NCBI GenBank assembly: GCA_016210295.1
Contig: JACQUM010000163.1
Span: 1 to 21,088 of the forward strand
Direction of reading: 5' to 3'
Length of the DNA: 21,088 bases
Source of the DNA: Chloroflexota bacterium
Lineage (GTDB): Bacteria > Chloroflexota > Dehalococcoidia > UBA6926 > JACQUM01
The notes beneath the pieces are model-generated. The model was not told the DNA's origin. It saw only the letters and a list, made by a program, of their open reading frames with translations, and did not search any database. Shown one piece after another: positions 13,696-20,866 of the stretch. The position numbers and the translations under genes are program-made. The first letter of the stretch is position 1. The number at the start of each line of letters is the position of its first letter.

Positions 13696-14498
13696 AGCCC
13701 GATCCTTTCTCGACGCGCGCTCAGGAAAGCGATCGCTCCCAGGAGGGCGACCGAGACGATTGTCAGGATGACGGCCAGGGCGAGGGCGTTGGAGAGGTCC
13801 GACTCGAGGGCGCTGAGGATGGCCAGAGGCATGGTCTGGGTGACCCCGGGGAAGTTGCCGGCGAACATGAGGGTGGCGCCGAACTCGGAGAGGGCTCGGG
13901 CCCAGGCCAGCGCCAGGCCTCCGAGGAGGGAGGGCAGGGCGAGGGGGAGGGAGATGCGACGGAAGGTATCCCAGGGGGAGCGCCCCAGGGTGCGGGAGAG
14001 ATCCTCGTACGTAGCGTCCACTGCCTGGAAGCCAAGCCGCGCCGCTCGGATGTAGAAAGGGGCTGAGACAAATATCTGCGAGAAGACAACGGCGGCGGTG
14101 GTGAAGGGGAGGACGATTCCCACCTCCTCCATGGCGCGCCCCAGGGGGCTCTGGCGGCCGAAGGCCATGAGCATGGCCAGGCCGGCCACCACGGGCGGAA
14201 GGACCAGGGGCAGCTCGACCAGGGCATCAACCAGCCTGTGACCGAGAAACCGGGAGCGGGCCAGCGCGTAGGCGAGCGGAGTCCCCCCGATGACGACGAT
14301 CCCCATGCTGATCAGGCTGGTGACCAGCGAAAGGAGGAGAGAGCGCAGGACGAGGGGATCGCTGAGACTCTCTCCCAGACCTCCCAAAGCGATGGCGCGG
14401 AGGAACAGAGCGACGAAGGGGATGCCGATGAACAGAAGGTACAGAATTGCGGGGGCGTTCCCCAGCAGGCTCCAGGGGGTGAGGGGAAGAGGCTTCAT
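13692..14498 (-). CDS. modB: Molybdate ABC transporter permease ModB
   Basis: A 268-residue inner-membrane permease with about six hydrophobic segments. The cytoplasmic coupling (EAA-type) loop is recognisable as D-L-S-R-T-L-G-R-S-P-W-D-T-F-R-R-I-S-L-P. It is followed by the A-R-A-L-S-E-F-G-A-T-L-M-F-A-G-N stretch typical of ModB/CysT permeases. The P-L-V-L-P-P-V-V-A-G segment in the middle is also characteristic. Its start overlaps the modA stop by 4 bases and its stop overlaps the modC start by 4 bases. The complex would be ModA-(ModB)2-(ModC)2. Confidence 0.95.
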   Translation of the reverse strand: MKPLPLTPWSLLGNAPAILYLLFIGIPFVALFLRAIALGGLGESLSDPLVLRSLLLSLVTSLISMGIVVIGGTPLAYALARSRFLGHRLVDALVELPLVLPPVVAGLAMLMAFGRQSPLGRAMEEVGIVLPFTTAAVVFSQIFVSAPFYIRAARLGFQAVDATYEDLSRTLGRSPWDTFRRISLPLALPSLLGGLALAWARALSEFGATLMFAGNFPGVTQTMPLAILSALESDLSNALALAVILTIVSVALLGAIAFLSARRERIGL

Positions 14499-15334
14499 GA
14501 GGGGAAGGCTCCAAAACCGTAGCGCTGGAAGATGCTCTGTGCCCGGTCTCCCTGCAGGAAGCCCAAGAGCTGCCGAGCAAGCTCTGGCTCCCTAGCCCTT
14601 TCCATCACGGCCACAAGGTAGGTAGCGACGACGTTGTACTCCGCAGGGATGAGGATGGCGCGAACATCGGGCCCTGTAGCGGCGAGATCGGAGCGGTAGA
14701 CGAAGGCGGCGTCGATGTCGCCGAGCCGCACCTTGCCGACCACCTGTCGCACGTTGGGCTCCTCGGTGACGACGTTAGCGAGGACGCGCCTTTCGAAATC
14801 GGGAGCCAGGGAAGGGTCCTGGCCAAGGGCGGCGAGGGCGGTGCGGCTGTAGTGTCCGACAGGGACGCTGGACAAGGCCAAGGCGAGGCGCAGGCCCGGC
14901 CTTGCCAGGTCTGGCAGGGCTCGGACAGGTCCGGCTTTGGAGGCGATGACGACGAGGCCGTTGGTCACGAGGACAGCGGGCGTGCCTTCCGCCAGACCGG
15001 AATTCCGGAGAGCGCTCATGTTAGACTCGTCGGCGGAGAGAAAAAGGTCCGCCTGCGCGCCCTCTTCAATCTGAAGACGGAGGGTTGGTGTCCCAGCGAA
15101 CTGGAGGGAGATTCGGACATCTGGGTGAGACTCCTCGAAGGCGCTCTTGACCTCGACCAGGGCTTCCGTGAGGGAGGAGGCGGCGAAGACCGTCAGGGTG
15201 CGGGAGGGGGCGAGTTGGCTCGAGGAAGCACCGGAGTCCGGCGCACACGCAAAGGCGAGGAGCGCCCAGGCGAGGAGCCAGCCAAGAAAGAGGCGGGGCG
15301 CGAGCACCGACTGGAGACCGTTGCTGAGAGCCAC
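14495..15334 (-). CDS. modA: Molybdate-binding lipoprotein ModA
   Basis: A 279-residue substrate-binding protein with a lipoprotein leader: positive/hydrophobic residues 14-29, L-L-A-F-A before Cys30, and a Ser-rich linker to about 42. The mature protein begins L-T-V-F-A-A-S-S-L-T-E-A-L, the ModA opening in which the Ser residues contact the oxyanion. It continues with F-A-G-T-P-T-L-R-L-Q-I-E-E-G and A-D-L-F-L-S-A-D. These are the hallmarks of molybdate/tungstate-binding ModA. The start is GTG at 15334, supported by AGGGAGG 5 bases upstream. It is the first gene of modABC; a TATACT -10-like box on the minus strand at 15388-15393 may start the operon. No ModE-type site is recognised. Confidence 0.94.
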   Translation of the reverse strand: MALSNGLQSVLAPRLFLGWLLAWALLAFACAPDSGASSSQLAPSRTLTVFAASSLTEALVEVKSAFEESHPDVRISLQFAGTPTLRLQIEEGAQADLFLSADESNMSALRNSGLAEGTPAVLVTNGLVVIASKAGPVRALPDLARPGLRLALALSSVPVGHYSRTALAALGQDPSLAPDFERRVLANVVTEEPNVRQVVGKVRLGDIDAAFVYRSDLAATGPDVRAILIPAEYNVVATYLVAVMERAREPELARQLLGFLQGDRAQSIFQRYGFGAFPS

Positions 15335-15387
15335 GGGCGCCTCCCTGGGAATGGGAGCTTCCGCTTCATGGCGGGCCTGGTTAGGCG

Positions 15388-15393
15388 TAGTAT
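15388..15393 (-). promoter_or_regulatory. Possible -10 box of the mod operon
   Basis: TATACT on the minus strand lies 54 bases before the modA GTG, within the 144-base gap to the oppositely oriented membrane-protein gene. The -35 position is weak. The same TATACT hexamer appears at 4528 and at 18078-18073, which supports it as the local housekeeping -10 element. Confidence 0.45.
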
Positions 15394-15478
15394 ACCTTAC
15401 GATGCGGGTGAAGGTGGGTGACGATGGAGCGGATGGTGGTCTTCAGGGACGCGTGGGCTGGCTGAAAGGAGCAGTGGG

Positions 15479-16111
15479 ATGGACCAGGGTATGCAGCTGC
15501 TGCAAGACATCATCGCCGGGAAGGAGCTTACGGCCCTGCGCGCGGAGTTCCTGACCCCGCCCGCCGCCTATGTCCTCATGATGGTCGGTCTCGTCCTCTG
15601 CTTCGTGGGTTATTTCGTCTATCGGGTGGCGGTGGCGCTGACTGGGGGCGTCGTTGGCGGTGGCCTCGTCTGGCTTGCCGCCGGTACAGCCGGGCTCGGG
15701 GGAGAAGGCCTGTGGGTCCTCGCGGGAGGGGGTGCCCTCCTCGTCGCTCTGGCGGCGTGGTATTTCTCCCCGGTCGTGGGCTTCTTCTTGGGATCCTTTG
15801 TTGGGGTGGCCCTCGGCGTCGTGCTCTGGACCCTCGGGCATGGCCTCGTGGTCAGCACGCAGCAGATTCCGCACGTGGTCCTGGTGGAGGTGGTGCCAGC
15901 CCTCGCCTTTGGCTACATCACTGTCCACTGGGAGAAGACGGTCATCGGCTTCATGGCTATCTTTCTGGGCTCTGGTACCGTGGCCTTTGGGGCCCGTTTC
16001 ACGGGCCTTCCAGGGGAGCTGGGGGCCGATTTGGCCGCCCTGGCCCTTGGCTCCGGACTTCTTCTACAGGTGGGCTTCGCCCGCCCGGGGCGCCGCCGGG
16101 CCGCCGAATGA
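15479..16111 (+). CDS. Polytopic membrane protein, possibly DUF4203/TMEM198-like
   Basis: A 210-residue protein with an N-terminal soluble stretch (1-25) and about seven hydrophobic segments rich in Gly, Val and Leu, for example V-L-M-M-V-G-L-V-L-C-F-V-G-Y at 32-45 and G-F-F-L-G-S-F-V-G-V-A-L-G-V-V near 101-115. The small-residue pattern G-G-V-V-G-G-G-L-V resembles the repeated glycine helices of DUF4203 membrane proteins, but this is a weak visual similarity. No catalytic motif is seen. AAAGGAG sits 7 bases before the ATG. It precedes the RdgB-like gene by 15 bases and may share its transcript. Confidence 0.68.
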   Translation: MDQGMQLLQDIIAGKELTALRAEFLTPPAAYVLMMVGLVLCFVGYFVYRVAVALTGGVVGGGLVWLAAGTAGLGGEGLWVLAGGGALLVALAAWYFSPVVGFFLGSFVGVALGVVLWTLGHGLVVSTQQIPHVVLVEVVPALAFGYITVHWEKTVIGFMAIFLGSGTVAFGARFTGLPGELGADLAALALGSGLLLQVGFARPGRRRAAE

Positions 16112-16126
16112 GGCAGGGTTGGAAAG

Positions 16127-16789
16127 ATGGGGGCCCCAGAAGTCTCGATCCTCGTCGCCACATCCAACCCGGCGAAGGAGGAGCGTTTGCGACGCTGCCT
16201 GGCGGGCTGGCGCTTCCGTTTCCACGGGCTGAAGGCTTTCGACCACGTCCAGCCTCTTCCAGAGGAGGGGAAGACGCATCGAGCGATAGCGACACAGAAG
16301 GCGCGCTTCTGGTCTCGCGTGGCGGGTGGCCTGGCTATCGCGAGCGATGGGGGGCTCATCGTGCCGGCCCTGGGGAGCCGGTGGAGCAGCCTCATGACAC
16401 GCCGGGCGGCGGGGAAGGGTGCCAGCGACGACGACCGCGTCCGGAACCTGCTGGAGCTCATGGCGCCCTTTCATGACGATGCCCGAAAGGCTCTGTGGGC
16501 GGAGGCGGTTGCCATCGCGGGGCAGGGGTCTCTTATCCAGGTCTGGGTGGTGGAGGGGCCCGAAGGCTCTATCGCCGAGGCACCTTCTCCCCAGAGGATA
16601 GAGGGCTTCTGGGCAGCGTCTCTGTGGTATTTCCCGGCGGTGGGGAAGAGCTATACCGAGTTGTCCTCCGCCGAGCTTGCCGCGGTGGGGGATCCCTGGG
16701 TCCGGCTGGAGGCCTTGGTCCAGAAGTGGCTTCACGGGGGCGGCTGGCAGGCCCTCGTTTCAGGGCAGCACGACGCGCTCCGCCGCTAG
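16127..16789 (+). CDS. Divergent RdgB/HAM1-like nucleotide pyrophosphatase
   Basis: A 220-residue protein with the outline of the Ham1/RdgB ITPase family, which hydrolyses non-canonical purine NTPs such as ITP, dITP and XTP to monophosphates. The opening I-L-V-A-T-S-N-P-A-K (8-17) matches the substrate-binding S/T-x-N-x-x-K motif. P-E-E-G-K-T near 45-50 matches E-x-G-x-T. L-A-I-A-S-D-G-G-L-I-V-P-A-L-G (69-83) matches the D-D-S-G-L-x-V-x-A-L motif, with the first Asp replaced by Ser and the Ser by Gly. The C-terminus has Y-T-E-L-S near 176-180, where the family has T-x-A-E-L. The divergence may mean altered substrate choice. Its last 30 bases overlap the convergent mutY gene. Confidence 0.72.
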   Translation: MGAPEVSILVATSNPAKEERLRRCLAGWRFRFHGLKAFDHVQPLPEEGKTHRAIATQKARFWSRVAGGLAIASDGGLIVPALGSRWSSLMTRRAAGKGASDDDRVRNLLELMAPFHDDARKALWAEAVAIAGQGSLIQVWVVEGPEGSIAEAPSPQRIEGFWAASLWYFPAVGKSYTELSSAELAAVGDPWVRLEALVQKWLHGGGWQALVSGQHDALRR

Positions 16790-17695
16790 ACGGACGAGGC
16801 CGTCGCGAGCAAGCCCTTTCAAGAGGTCGAGGAGCCAGGGTTCATCCTCAACGGCGTACCCCTCCTTGATATGGGGGCCCAGGGCAGCCATGGTGAGGCC
16901 CTGGACGGCCTCTCGACTCCTCAAGGCTTCCACGATCCGTCCTCGAAAGTAGCGGGGGGAGCCGTAGTAGGGCCTGGATTCTGCGACGCGCCGAGGGGCC
17001 GGCGGTTGCTTGAGGAAGGAAGGGGCGGCCGCGCAGCGAGGCCGTGCCGGACAGAGCGAGCAGGAAGGACGGTCGCGAGCACAGAGCCCCGCTCCGATAT
17101 CCATGAGGGCTTGGCTCCACTCGGCAGCGCGGCCACGGGGCAGGACCTGCCGTGCCAGCCCTGTCACCTCTCTCGCAGACACGGTGCGCGGGTCGCGAGC
17201 GCCCAAGAGCAGGCGGACGAGGACCCGCCGGATGTTGGTGTCCACGACGGGCTCGTCCTGGCCGAAGGCGAAGCAGGCGATGGCGGAGGCCGTATAGGGC
17301 CCGATGCCTGGAAGACGGCGAAGAAGCTCAGGCTCCTGAGGGATCGCGCCCCCGTGTTTCTCGATGACGGCGATGGCGGCGCGGGAGAGGTAGACGGCCC
17401 TGCGATTGTAGCCCAGAGGCGCCCAGGTGCGGATGACTTCGGCCACAGGGGCCGAGGCGAGGGCCTCCAGAGTGGGGAACCGCTGGAGGAACTGCTCGTA
17501 CTTGGGGAGGACGCGTCCCACGCCGGTCTGCTGGAGCATCACCTCCGCCACGAGGGTCCGGTACGGGTCCCGGGTGCGTCGCCAGGGGAGGTCCCGGGCG
17601 TGAGCAGCGTACCAGGCGAGGAGGTTGTCCTGAAGCCGGGTGCCCCTTTCCTCTGGCTTCTTCAGGGAGTGTGTGGTCCCGCGAGGAGAGGGCAT
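16760..17695 (-). CDS. mutY: A/G-specific adenine glycosylase, MutY type with short C-terminus
   Basis: A 311-residue base-excision repair enzyme. The helix-hairpin-helix glycosylase core includes the catalytic Glu51 in A-E-V-M-L-Q-Q-T, the hairpin L-P-G-I-G-P-Y-T-A-S-A-I-A (128-140) and catalytic Asp152 in V-V-D-T-N-I-R-R-V-L. A [4Fe-4S] loop C205-x6-C212-x2-C215-x5-C221 follows. MutY removes adenine mispaired with 8-oxoguanine. The usual C-terminal NUDIX-like domain that reads 8-oxoG is replaced by about 70 residues resembling a winged helix (R-G-R-I-V-E-A-L-R ... L-A-R-D-G-L-V), a form also known from actinobacterial MutY. The ATG overlaps the upstream TGA by one base (TGATG), so it is translationally coupled. 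Its 3' end overlaps the RdgB-like gene, another nucleotide-damage enzyme. Confidence 0.9.
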   Translation of the reverse strand: MPSPRGTTHSLKKPEERGTRLQDNLLAWYAAHARDLPWRRTRDPYRTLVAEVMLQQTGVGRVLPKYEQFLQRFPTLEALASAPVAEVIRTWAPLGYNRRAVYLSRAAIAVIEKHGGAIPQEPELLRRLPGIGPYTASAIACFAFGQDEPVVDTNIRRVLVRLLLGARDPRTVSAREVTGLARQVLPRGRAAEWSQALMDIGAGLCARDRPSCSLCPARPRCAAAPSFLKQPPAPRRVAESRPYYGSPRYFRGRIVEALRSREAVQGLTMAALGPHIKEGYAVEDEPWLLDLLKGLARDGLVRLAAERVVLP

Positions 17696-18066
17696 CAGTC
17701 GTAGTCGAGGGCGTGGAGGTCTTCGTCCGAAAAGCCGAAGTGGTGGGCGACCTCGTGAATCACGGTGCGCCGCACTTCGGCGCTGGTCTCCTCGGGTGAC
17801 AGGTTCAGGGCCTCGATGGGCCCCTGGAAGATGGAAATTTTGTCGGGCACGGTCATCCCGTACTCCCCGCGATCGGTGAGGGGGACACCCTGGTAGAGGC
17901 CGAGGAGGCCGTAGCGGTCCTCTCCTTCTCCTTCCTCCAACTGCGCGGGGGATGGCCAGCCCTCAACGACGATGGCGACGTTCTCCAGCCGCTCGGCGAT
18001 CTCGGGGGGGAGGGAGCGGAGGGCCTTGCGGACGAGGCGCTCAAAGGCGTGCCGGATCATCCTCAC
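17695..18066 (-). CDS. Minimal zincin metallopeptidase-family protein (PF06262 type)
   Basis: A 123-residue protein with the zinc motif H104-E105-V-A-H108-H-F-G-F-S-D, typical of the small 'metallopeptidase family' (PF06262). Members are about 110-140 residues and consist of little more than the zincin fold. The phrase D-K-I-S-I-F-Q-G-P-I near 75-84 is also characteristic. The physiological substrate is unknown. The start is uncertain: GTG 18066 or ATG 18060. Neither has a ribosome site, but a TATACT -10 box lies only 6 bases before the GTG, so the message may be leaderless and start at that codon. The stop overlaps the mutY start. Confidence 0.85.
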   Translation of the reverse strand: MRMIRHAFERLVRKALRSLPPEIAERLENVAIVVEGWPSPAQLEEGEGEDRYGLLGLYQGVPLTDRGEYGMTVPDKISIFQGPIEALNLSPEETSAEVRRTVIHEVAHHFGFSDEDLHALDYD

Positions 18067-18072
18067 AGGCCC

Positions 18073-18078
18073 AGTATA
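18073..18078 (-). promoter_or_regulatory. -10 box of a possibly leaderless metallopeptidase-mutY transcript
   Basis: TATACT on the minus strand is separated from the GTG at 18066 by 6 bases, so transcription would start at or within a base or two of the start codon. The -35 region (17 bases upstream) is not conserved. The opposite strand nearby has TACACT (about 18111-18116), which may serve the divergent 18147 gene. Confidence 0.5.
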
Positions 18079-18146
18079 GCGGAGGGGGTTTCCTGGGAAG
18101 AGACGGCCCGCTACACTGGGAGCAATGCTCTAGGAGGGGAAGAGAA

Positions 18147-18377
18147 ATGGCCGCGGTGCCATGGAACGCTATTTCCCGATACATCGAGACCGCTCACAAG
18201 GCCACAGGACAGGTAGAGAGGGAGGACATCCTGACTCTCGCGGACCACGAAGGAATGATGGACGACAACGTCGTTGACGCCCTGGATGCTATCGGCTCGC
18301 GCATCTTCCGCGGCGCCGACGCCGTCTCCAAGGTACGGGAGTTCCTGGTGGGATCGGGGTACGTGCTTCCGGAGTGA
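18147..18377 (+). CDS. Small orphan protein, 76 residues
   Basis: A short acidic, probably helical protein. The start at ATG 18147 is decided by AGGAGGGG (18132-18139) 7 bases upstream. The longer frame from 17952 runs through the divergent metallopeptidase gene and is rejected. The central part, G-Q-V-E-R-E-D-I-L ... V-V-D-A-L-D-A-I-G-S-R-I, has the rhythm of a small three-helix domain. It faintly recalls the N-terminal region 1.1 of sigma-70 factors or a winged-helix half, but I would not assign it. No Cys, no signal peptide, no transmembrane segment. Its gene stands alone between divergent and downstream units. Confidence 0.65.
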   Translation: MAAVPWNAISRYIETAHKATGQVEREDILTLADHEGMMDDNVVDALDAIGSRIFRGADAVSKVREFLVGSGYVLPE

Positions 18378-18483
18378 CCGGAAGCGAAGCCCATTCTCTT
18401 TAGCGCGCTCCCGAAAGAAGGAGCCCTCGATTTAGGCGGGGCAGAAAACGTCTCGCGCGGCTTCGTTGACTGGCTGCTGCGCA

Positions 18484-18512
18484 TTGACCGACACAGATAC
18501 GCGTGTTATGCT
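18484..18512 (+). promoter_or_regulatory. Sigma-70-type promoter of the PIN/TRAM-ispD-ispF-cysS unit
   Basis: TTGACC (18484-18489) and TATGCT (18507-18512) are spaced by exactly 17 bases. Transcription would start near 18519, leaving a leader of about 120 bases before the start codon at 18642. I recognise no riboswitch in the leader. The remaining 18378-18483 shows no gene. Confidence 0.7.
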
Positions 18513-18641
18513 GGGCGTGGACACTGCTCGTTTTGGGGCTCTCTGGCTCTGTCGGATGTGGTTGTTCTCCGCTGAACCAACGCCAGTGGGGGTGACGAAC
18601 CGGGAAGGGCATGGGGTGCCGGGGAAGAGGGCGAGACGAAG

Positions 18642-19697
18642 ATGTACCTGCAGGTGCTAGCCCGGCTCTCCACAGCGCTCGCGGGGGGCCTTCTGGGCTG
18701 GGTGGTTGGTCTCAGCGTTGTCCGTCTCTTTCCCCTGGCTGGTGGTGGGTGGTGGGCCTTGGGCCTCTCCCTCGTTGGTGCTCTGGTTGGCCTGGCGGCC
18801 GCGCCCATCCTGGTTATCCGGCCCTTTTCCTGGTATCTGGGCTGGGCGCGGCGGGCCTCTCCCTCTTTTATGGCGTCGACGGTCACGGGATTGGCCATCG
18901 GCCTGCTCGTGGCTGCCCTCCTCACCGTGCCCCTTTCCAGCCTTCCGGGACTATGGGGAGCGTTCTCGCCCCTTGTGGCGAGCATCATTCTCGGCGCCCT
19001 GGGTGCCAGCTTTCTGGCCGTTCGAGAGAGGGAAGTGGCCCGCATTCTCCGTCACGTCTTCCCTCGAGTCCAGGAAACAGGATTGGATGGCCTGGGAGAG
19101 GGCCCTCATGTCCTCCTGGATACGAGCGCCATCATCGACGGCCGCGTCGCGGACGTGGGCAAGGCCGGGTTCCTGCCGGGGACTCTGGTGATTCCGCGCT
19201 TCGTCCTCGACGAGCTCCGTCACGTCGCCGACTCCAGCGACTCTCTTTTGCGAAACAGGGGCCGCCATGGCCTGGAGGTCCTGAACAAGCTCCGCCGAGA
19301 GGCCGTCGTGCCCGTGGAGATCGTCGACATAGACGTCGAGGGTGTGGCGGAGGTTGATGCGAAGCTGGTCAAGCTGGCGAACCAACTCCATGTGCCCATC
19401 GTGACTACGGATTTCAATCTGAACCGCGTGGCGGAGCTCCAAGGCGTCCGGGTCCTGAACGTGAACGAGCTGAGCAACGTCCTGCGACCCTCCGTGCTTC
19501 CTGGAGAGGGGATGACTGTCCAGCTCGTCCAGGAGGGAAAGGAGCCGAACCAAGCTCTGGCCTTCCTGGACGATGGGACCATGGTGGTCGTTGAGGGGGG
19601 CCGGAGGTTCATCGGCAACCGCCTGGATGTCGTGGTCACACGGGTGCTCCAGACGGTGGCGGGACGGATCGTCTTCAGCCATCCCAAGGACGCTTAG
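18642..19697 (+). CDS. Membrane-anchored PIN/TRAM domain protein, YacL type
   Basis: A 351-residue protein. Four transmembrane helices lie in residues 8-126. A PIN nuclease domain follows at about 146-270, with acidic residues D150 (L-L-D-T-S-A-I-I-D-G-R), E181 (V-L-D-E-L-R-H), D229 (E-V-D-A-K-L) and D247 (T-T-D-F-N-L-N). A TRAM RNA-binding domain sits at about 281-345. This is the YacL/PilT-N family architecture found in Firmicutes, Actinobacteria and Chloroflexota, often directly upstream of ispD. It is likely a membrane-bound ribonuclease; the target RNA is unknown. The start ATG precedes the first helix and follows a weak purine-rich site (AAGAGGGCGAGACGAAG). It leads the operon with ispD 1 base downstream of its stop. 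Confidence 0.93.
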   Translation: MYLQVLARLSTALAGGLLGWVVGLSVVRLFPLAGGGWWALGLSLVGALVGLAAAPILVIRPFSWYLGWARRASPSFMASTVTGLAIGLLVAALLTVPLSSLPGLWGAFSPLVASIILGALGASFLAVREREVARILRHVFPRVQETGLDGLGEGPHVLLDTSAIIDGRVADVGKAGFLPGTLVIPRFVLDELRHVADSSDSLLRNRGRHGLEVLNKLRREAVVPVEIVDIDVEGVAEVDAKLVKLANQLHVPIVTTDFNLNRVAELQGVRVLNVNELSNVLRPSVLPGEGMTVQLVQEGKEPNQALAFLDDGTMVVVEGGRRFIGNRLDVVVTRVLQTVAGRIVFSHPKDA

Positions 19698-19698
19698 C

Positions 19699-20391
19699 TT
19701 GCCGACTACTTTGGACGTCGTGGCGATCCTCGTGGCGGCGGGGAGCGGCCAGCGGATGGGTGGAGTAGAGAAGGCCTTCCTCCCCATCGGCGGGATTCCC
19801 CTTCTTTGTTATTCTCTGAGCGTTGTTCAGGCGAGCCCTTTGGTCCAGGCGGCGGTGGTTGTTGTTCAAGGCTCCTCCGTGAAGCGGGCGCACTCTCTGG
19901 TGGAGGAACGGGGCTTCTCCAAGGTAGCGGCGGTCTGTCCCGGCGGGGCGACGCGTCGCGACTCCGTCTGGGCGGGCCTGGAGGCCGCGCCGCCGAGCAC
20001 CTGGGTCCTGGTCCACGATGCCGCTCGTCCCTGCCTTACGGAGGAGCTGATTCAACGTGGTTTGACCGCGGCCTCCGGCACCGGAGCGGCCGTAGCGGCG
20101 ATCCCGGTGGAGGATACCATCAAAGAGGTGGGTCCGGGCGGCGCCGTTCAGAGCACGCTGGACCGGTCACGTCTCTACACGGTACAGACCCCCCAGGTCT
20201 TCGCGCGGGAGGTCCTGCGCCGGGCGCACCAGGAGAGCCCGCCCGGCCCTTCCTGGGACGACGCCGCGCTCCTGGAGGCACTGGGATGGCCCGTCTGTGT
20301 CTATCCTGGTGACCGGAGGAACGTCAAGGTGACGGTGCCAGAGGACCTGGAGTTGGTGGAGGCCCTGTTGAGCCGCAGAAAGGGGAGCTAG
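19699..20391 (+). CDS. ispD: 2-C-methyl-D-erythritol 4-phosphate cytidylyltransferase
   Basis: A 230-residue enzyme of the MEP isoprenoid pathway, transferring CMP from CTP to methylerythritol 4-phosphate. Motifs are the nucleotide loop A-A-G-S-G-Q-R-M-G-G (13-22) with K25, V-H-D-A-A-R-P (105-111), P-V-E-D-T (126-130), T-P-Q-x-F (164-168), and K-V-T-V-P-E-D-L near 200-207. I choose the TTG at 19699 because AAGGA lies 8 bases upstream and it leaves 9 residues before the first core strand. A GTG at 19720 would start inside that strand. ispF follows with one base between stop and start, giving the usual ispD-ispF pairing. Confidence 0.94.
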   Translation: MPTTLDVVAILVAAGSGQRMGGVEKAFLPIGGIPLLCYSLSVVQASPLVQAAVVVVQGSSVKRAHSLVEERGFSKVAAVCPGGATRRDSVWAGLEAAPPSTWVLVHDAARPCLTEELIQRGLTAASGTGAAVAAIPVEDTIKEVGPGGAVQSTLDRSRLYTVQTPQVFAREVLRRAHQESPPGPSWDDAALLEALGWPVCVYPGDRRNVKVTVPEDLELVEALLSRRKGS

Positions 20392-20392
20392 C

Positions 20393-20866
20393 TTGAGCGT
20401 GGGCCTCGGTTTCGACAGCCATCGGCTGGCGCCGGGGAGGCGCCTCGTCCTGGGCGGTGTGCTCGTTTCCTATGATCGGGGCTTGGCGGGCCACTCCGAC
20501 GCCGATGTGCTCACTCACGCGGTCATCGACGCTCTGCTGGGTGCCGCGGGTCTCGACGACATCGGCGCTCACTTCCCTTCTGAGGACCCGCGCTACGCCG
20601 ACGCGAGCAGCCTGGAGCTGCTCCGGCGGGTAGTGGTGCTGCTGGCGGGGAAGCGCTTGCAGGTGGAGAACGTGGATGCTACCATTTTCGCCGAACAGCC
20701 TCGTCTCGCGCCTTACCGCAGCAGTATGCGACGCGTCCTCGCCGAGACCCTCGGCATTGAGGCGGCGCGAGTCAATGTGAAGCTGAAGACGCTGGAGGGG
20801 CTCGGGCCTCTGGGGCTGGGGGAAGGGATGGCGGCCCAGGCCGTCGCCGAGGTGCGGGAACTGTGA
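20393..20866 (+). CDS. ispF: 2-C-methyl-D-erythritol 2,4-cyclodiphosphate synthase
   Basis: A 157-residue trimeric enzyme converting CDP-methylerythritol 2-phosphate to the cyclodiphosphate with release of CMP. Metal ligands D8 and H10 (G-F-D-S-H-R-L) and H42 (H-S-D-A-D-V-L-T-H) are present, as are D-I-G-A-H-F-P and the A-E-Q-P-R-L-A-P-Y motif. The C-terminal nucleotide loop is altered. Where most IspF proteins read K-A-T-T-x-E-x-L-G-x-x-G-R-G-E-G, this one reads K-L-K-T-L-E-G-L-G-P-L-G-L-G-E-G, losing a Thr and the Arg. The start is TTG 20393 with AAAGGGGAG upstream. Its stop overlaps the cysS GTG by 3 of 4 bases (GTGA). Confidence 0.93.
   Translation: MSVGLGFDSHRLAPGRRLVLGGVLVSYDRGLAGHSDADVLTHAVIDALLGAAGLDDIGAHFPSEDPRYADASSLELLRRVVVLLAGKRLQVENVDATIFAEQPRLAPYRSSMRRVLAETLGIEAARVNVKLKTLEGLGPLGLGEGMAAQAVAEVREL

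Noticed and set aside
12520..14055. A 511-residue plus-strand open frame across the mod genes.
   Set aside because: It lies antisense to modC and modB, which have full ABC motifs and 4-base coupling. The frame is open only because of high GC content and has low-complexity Arg/Gly/Glu composition.
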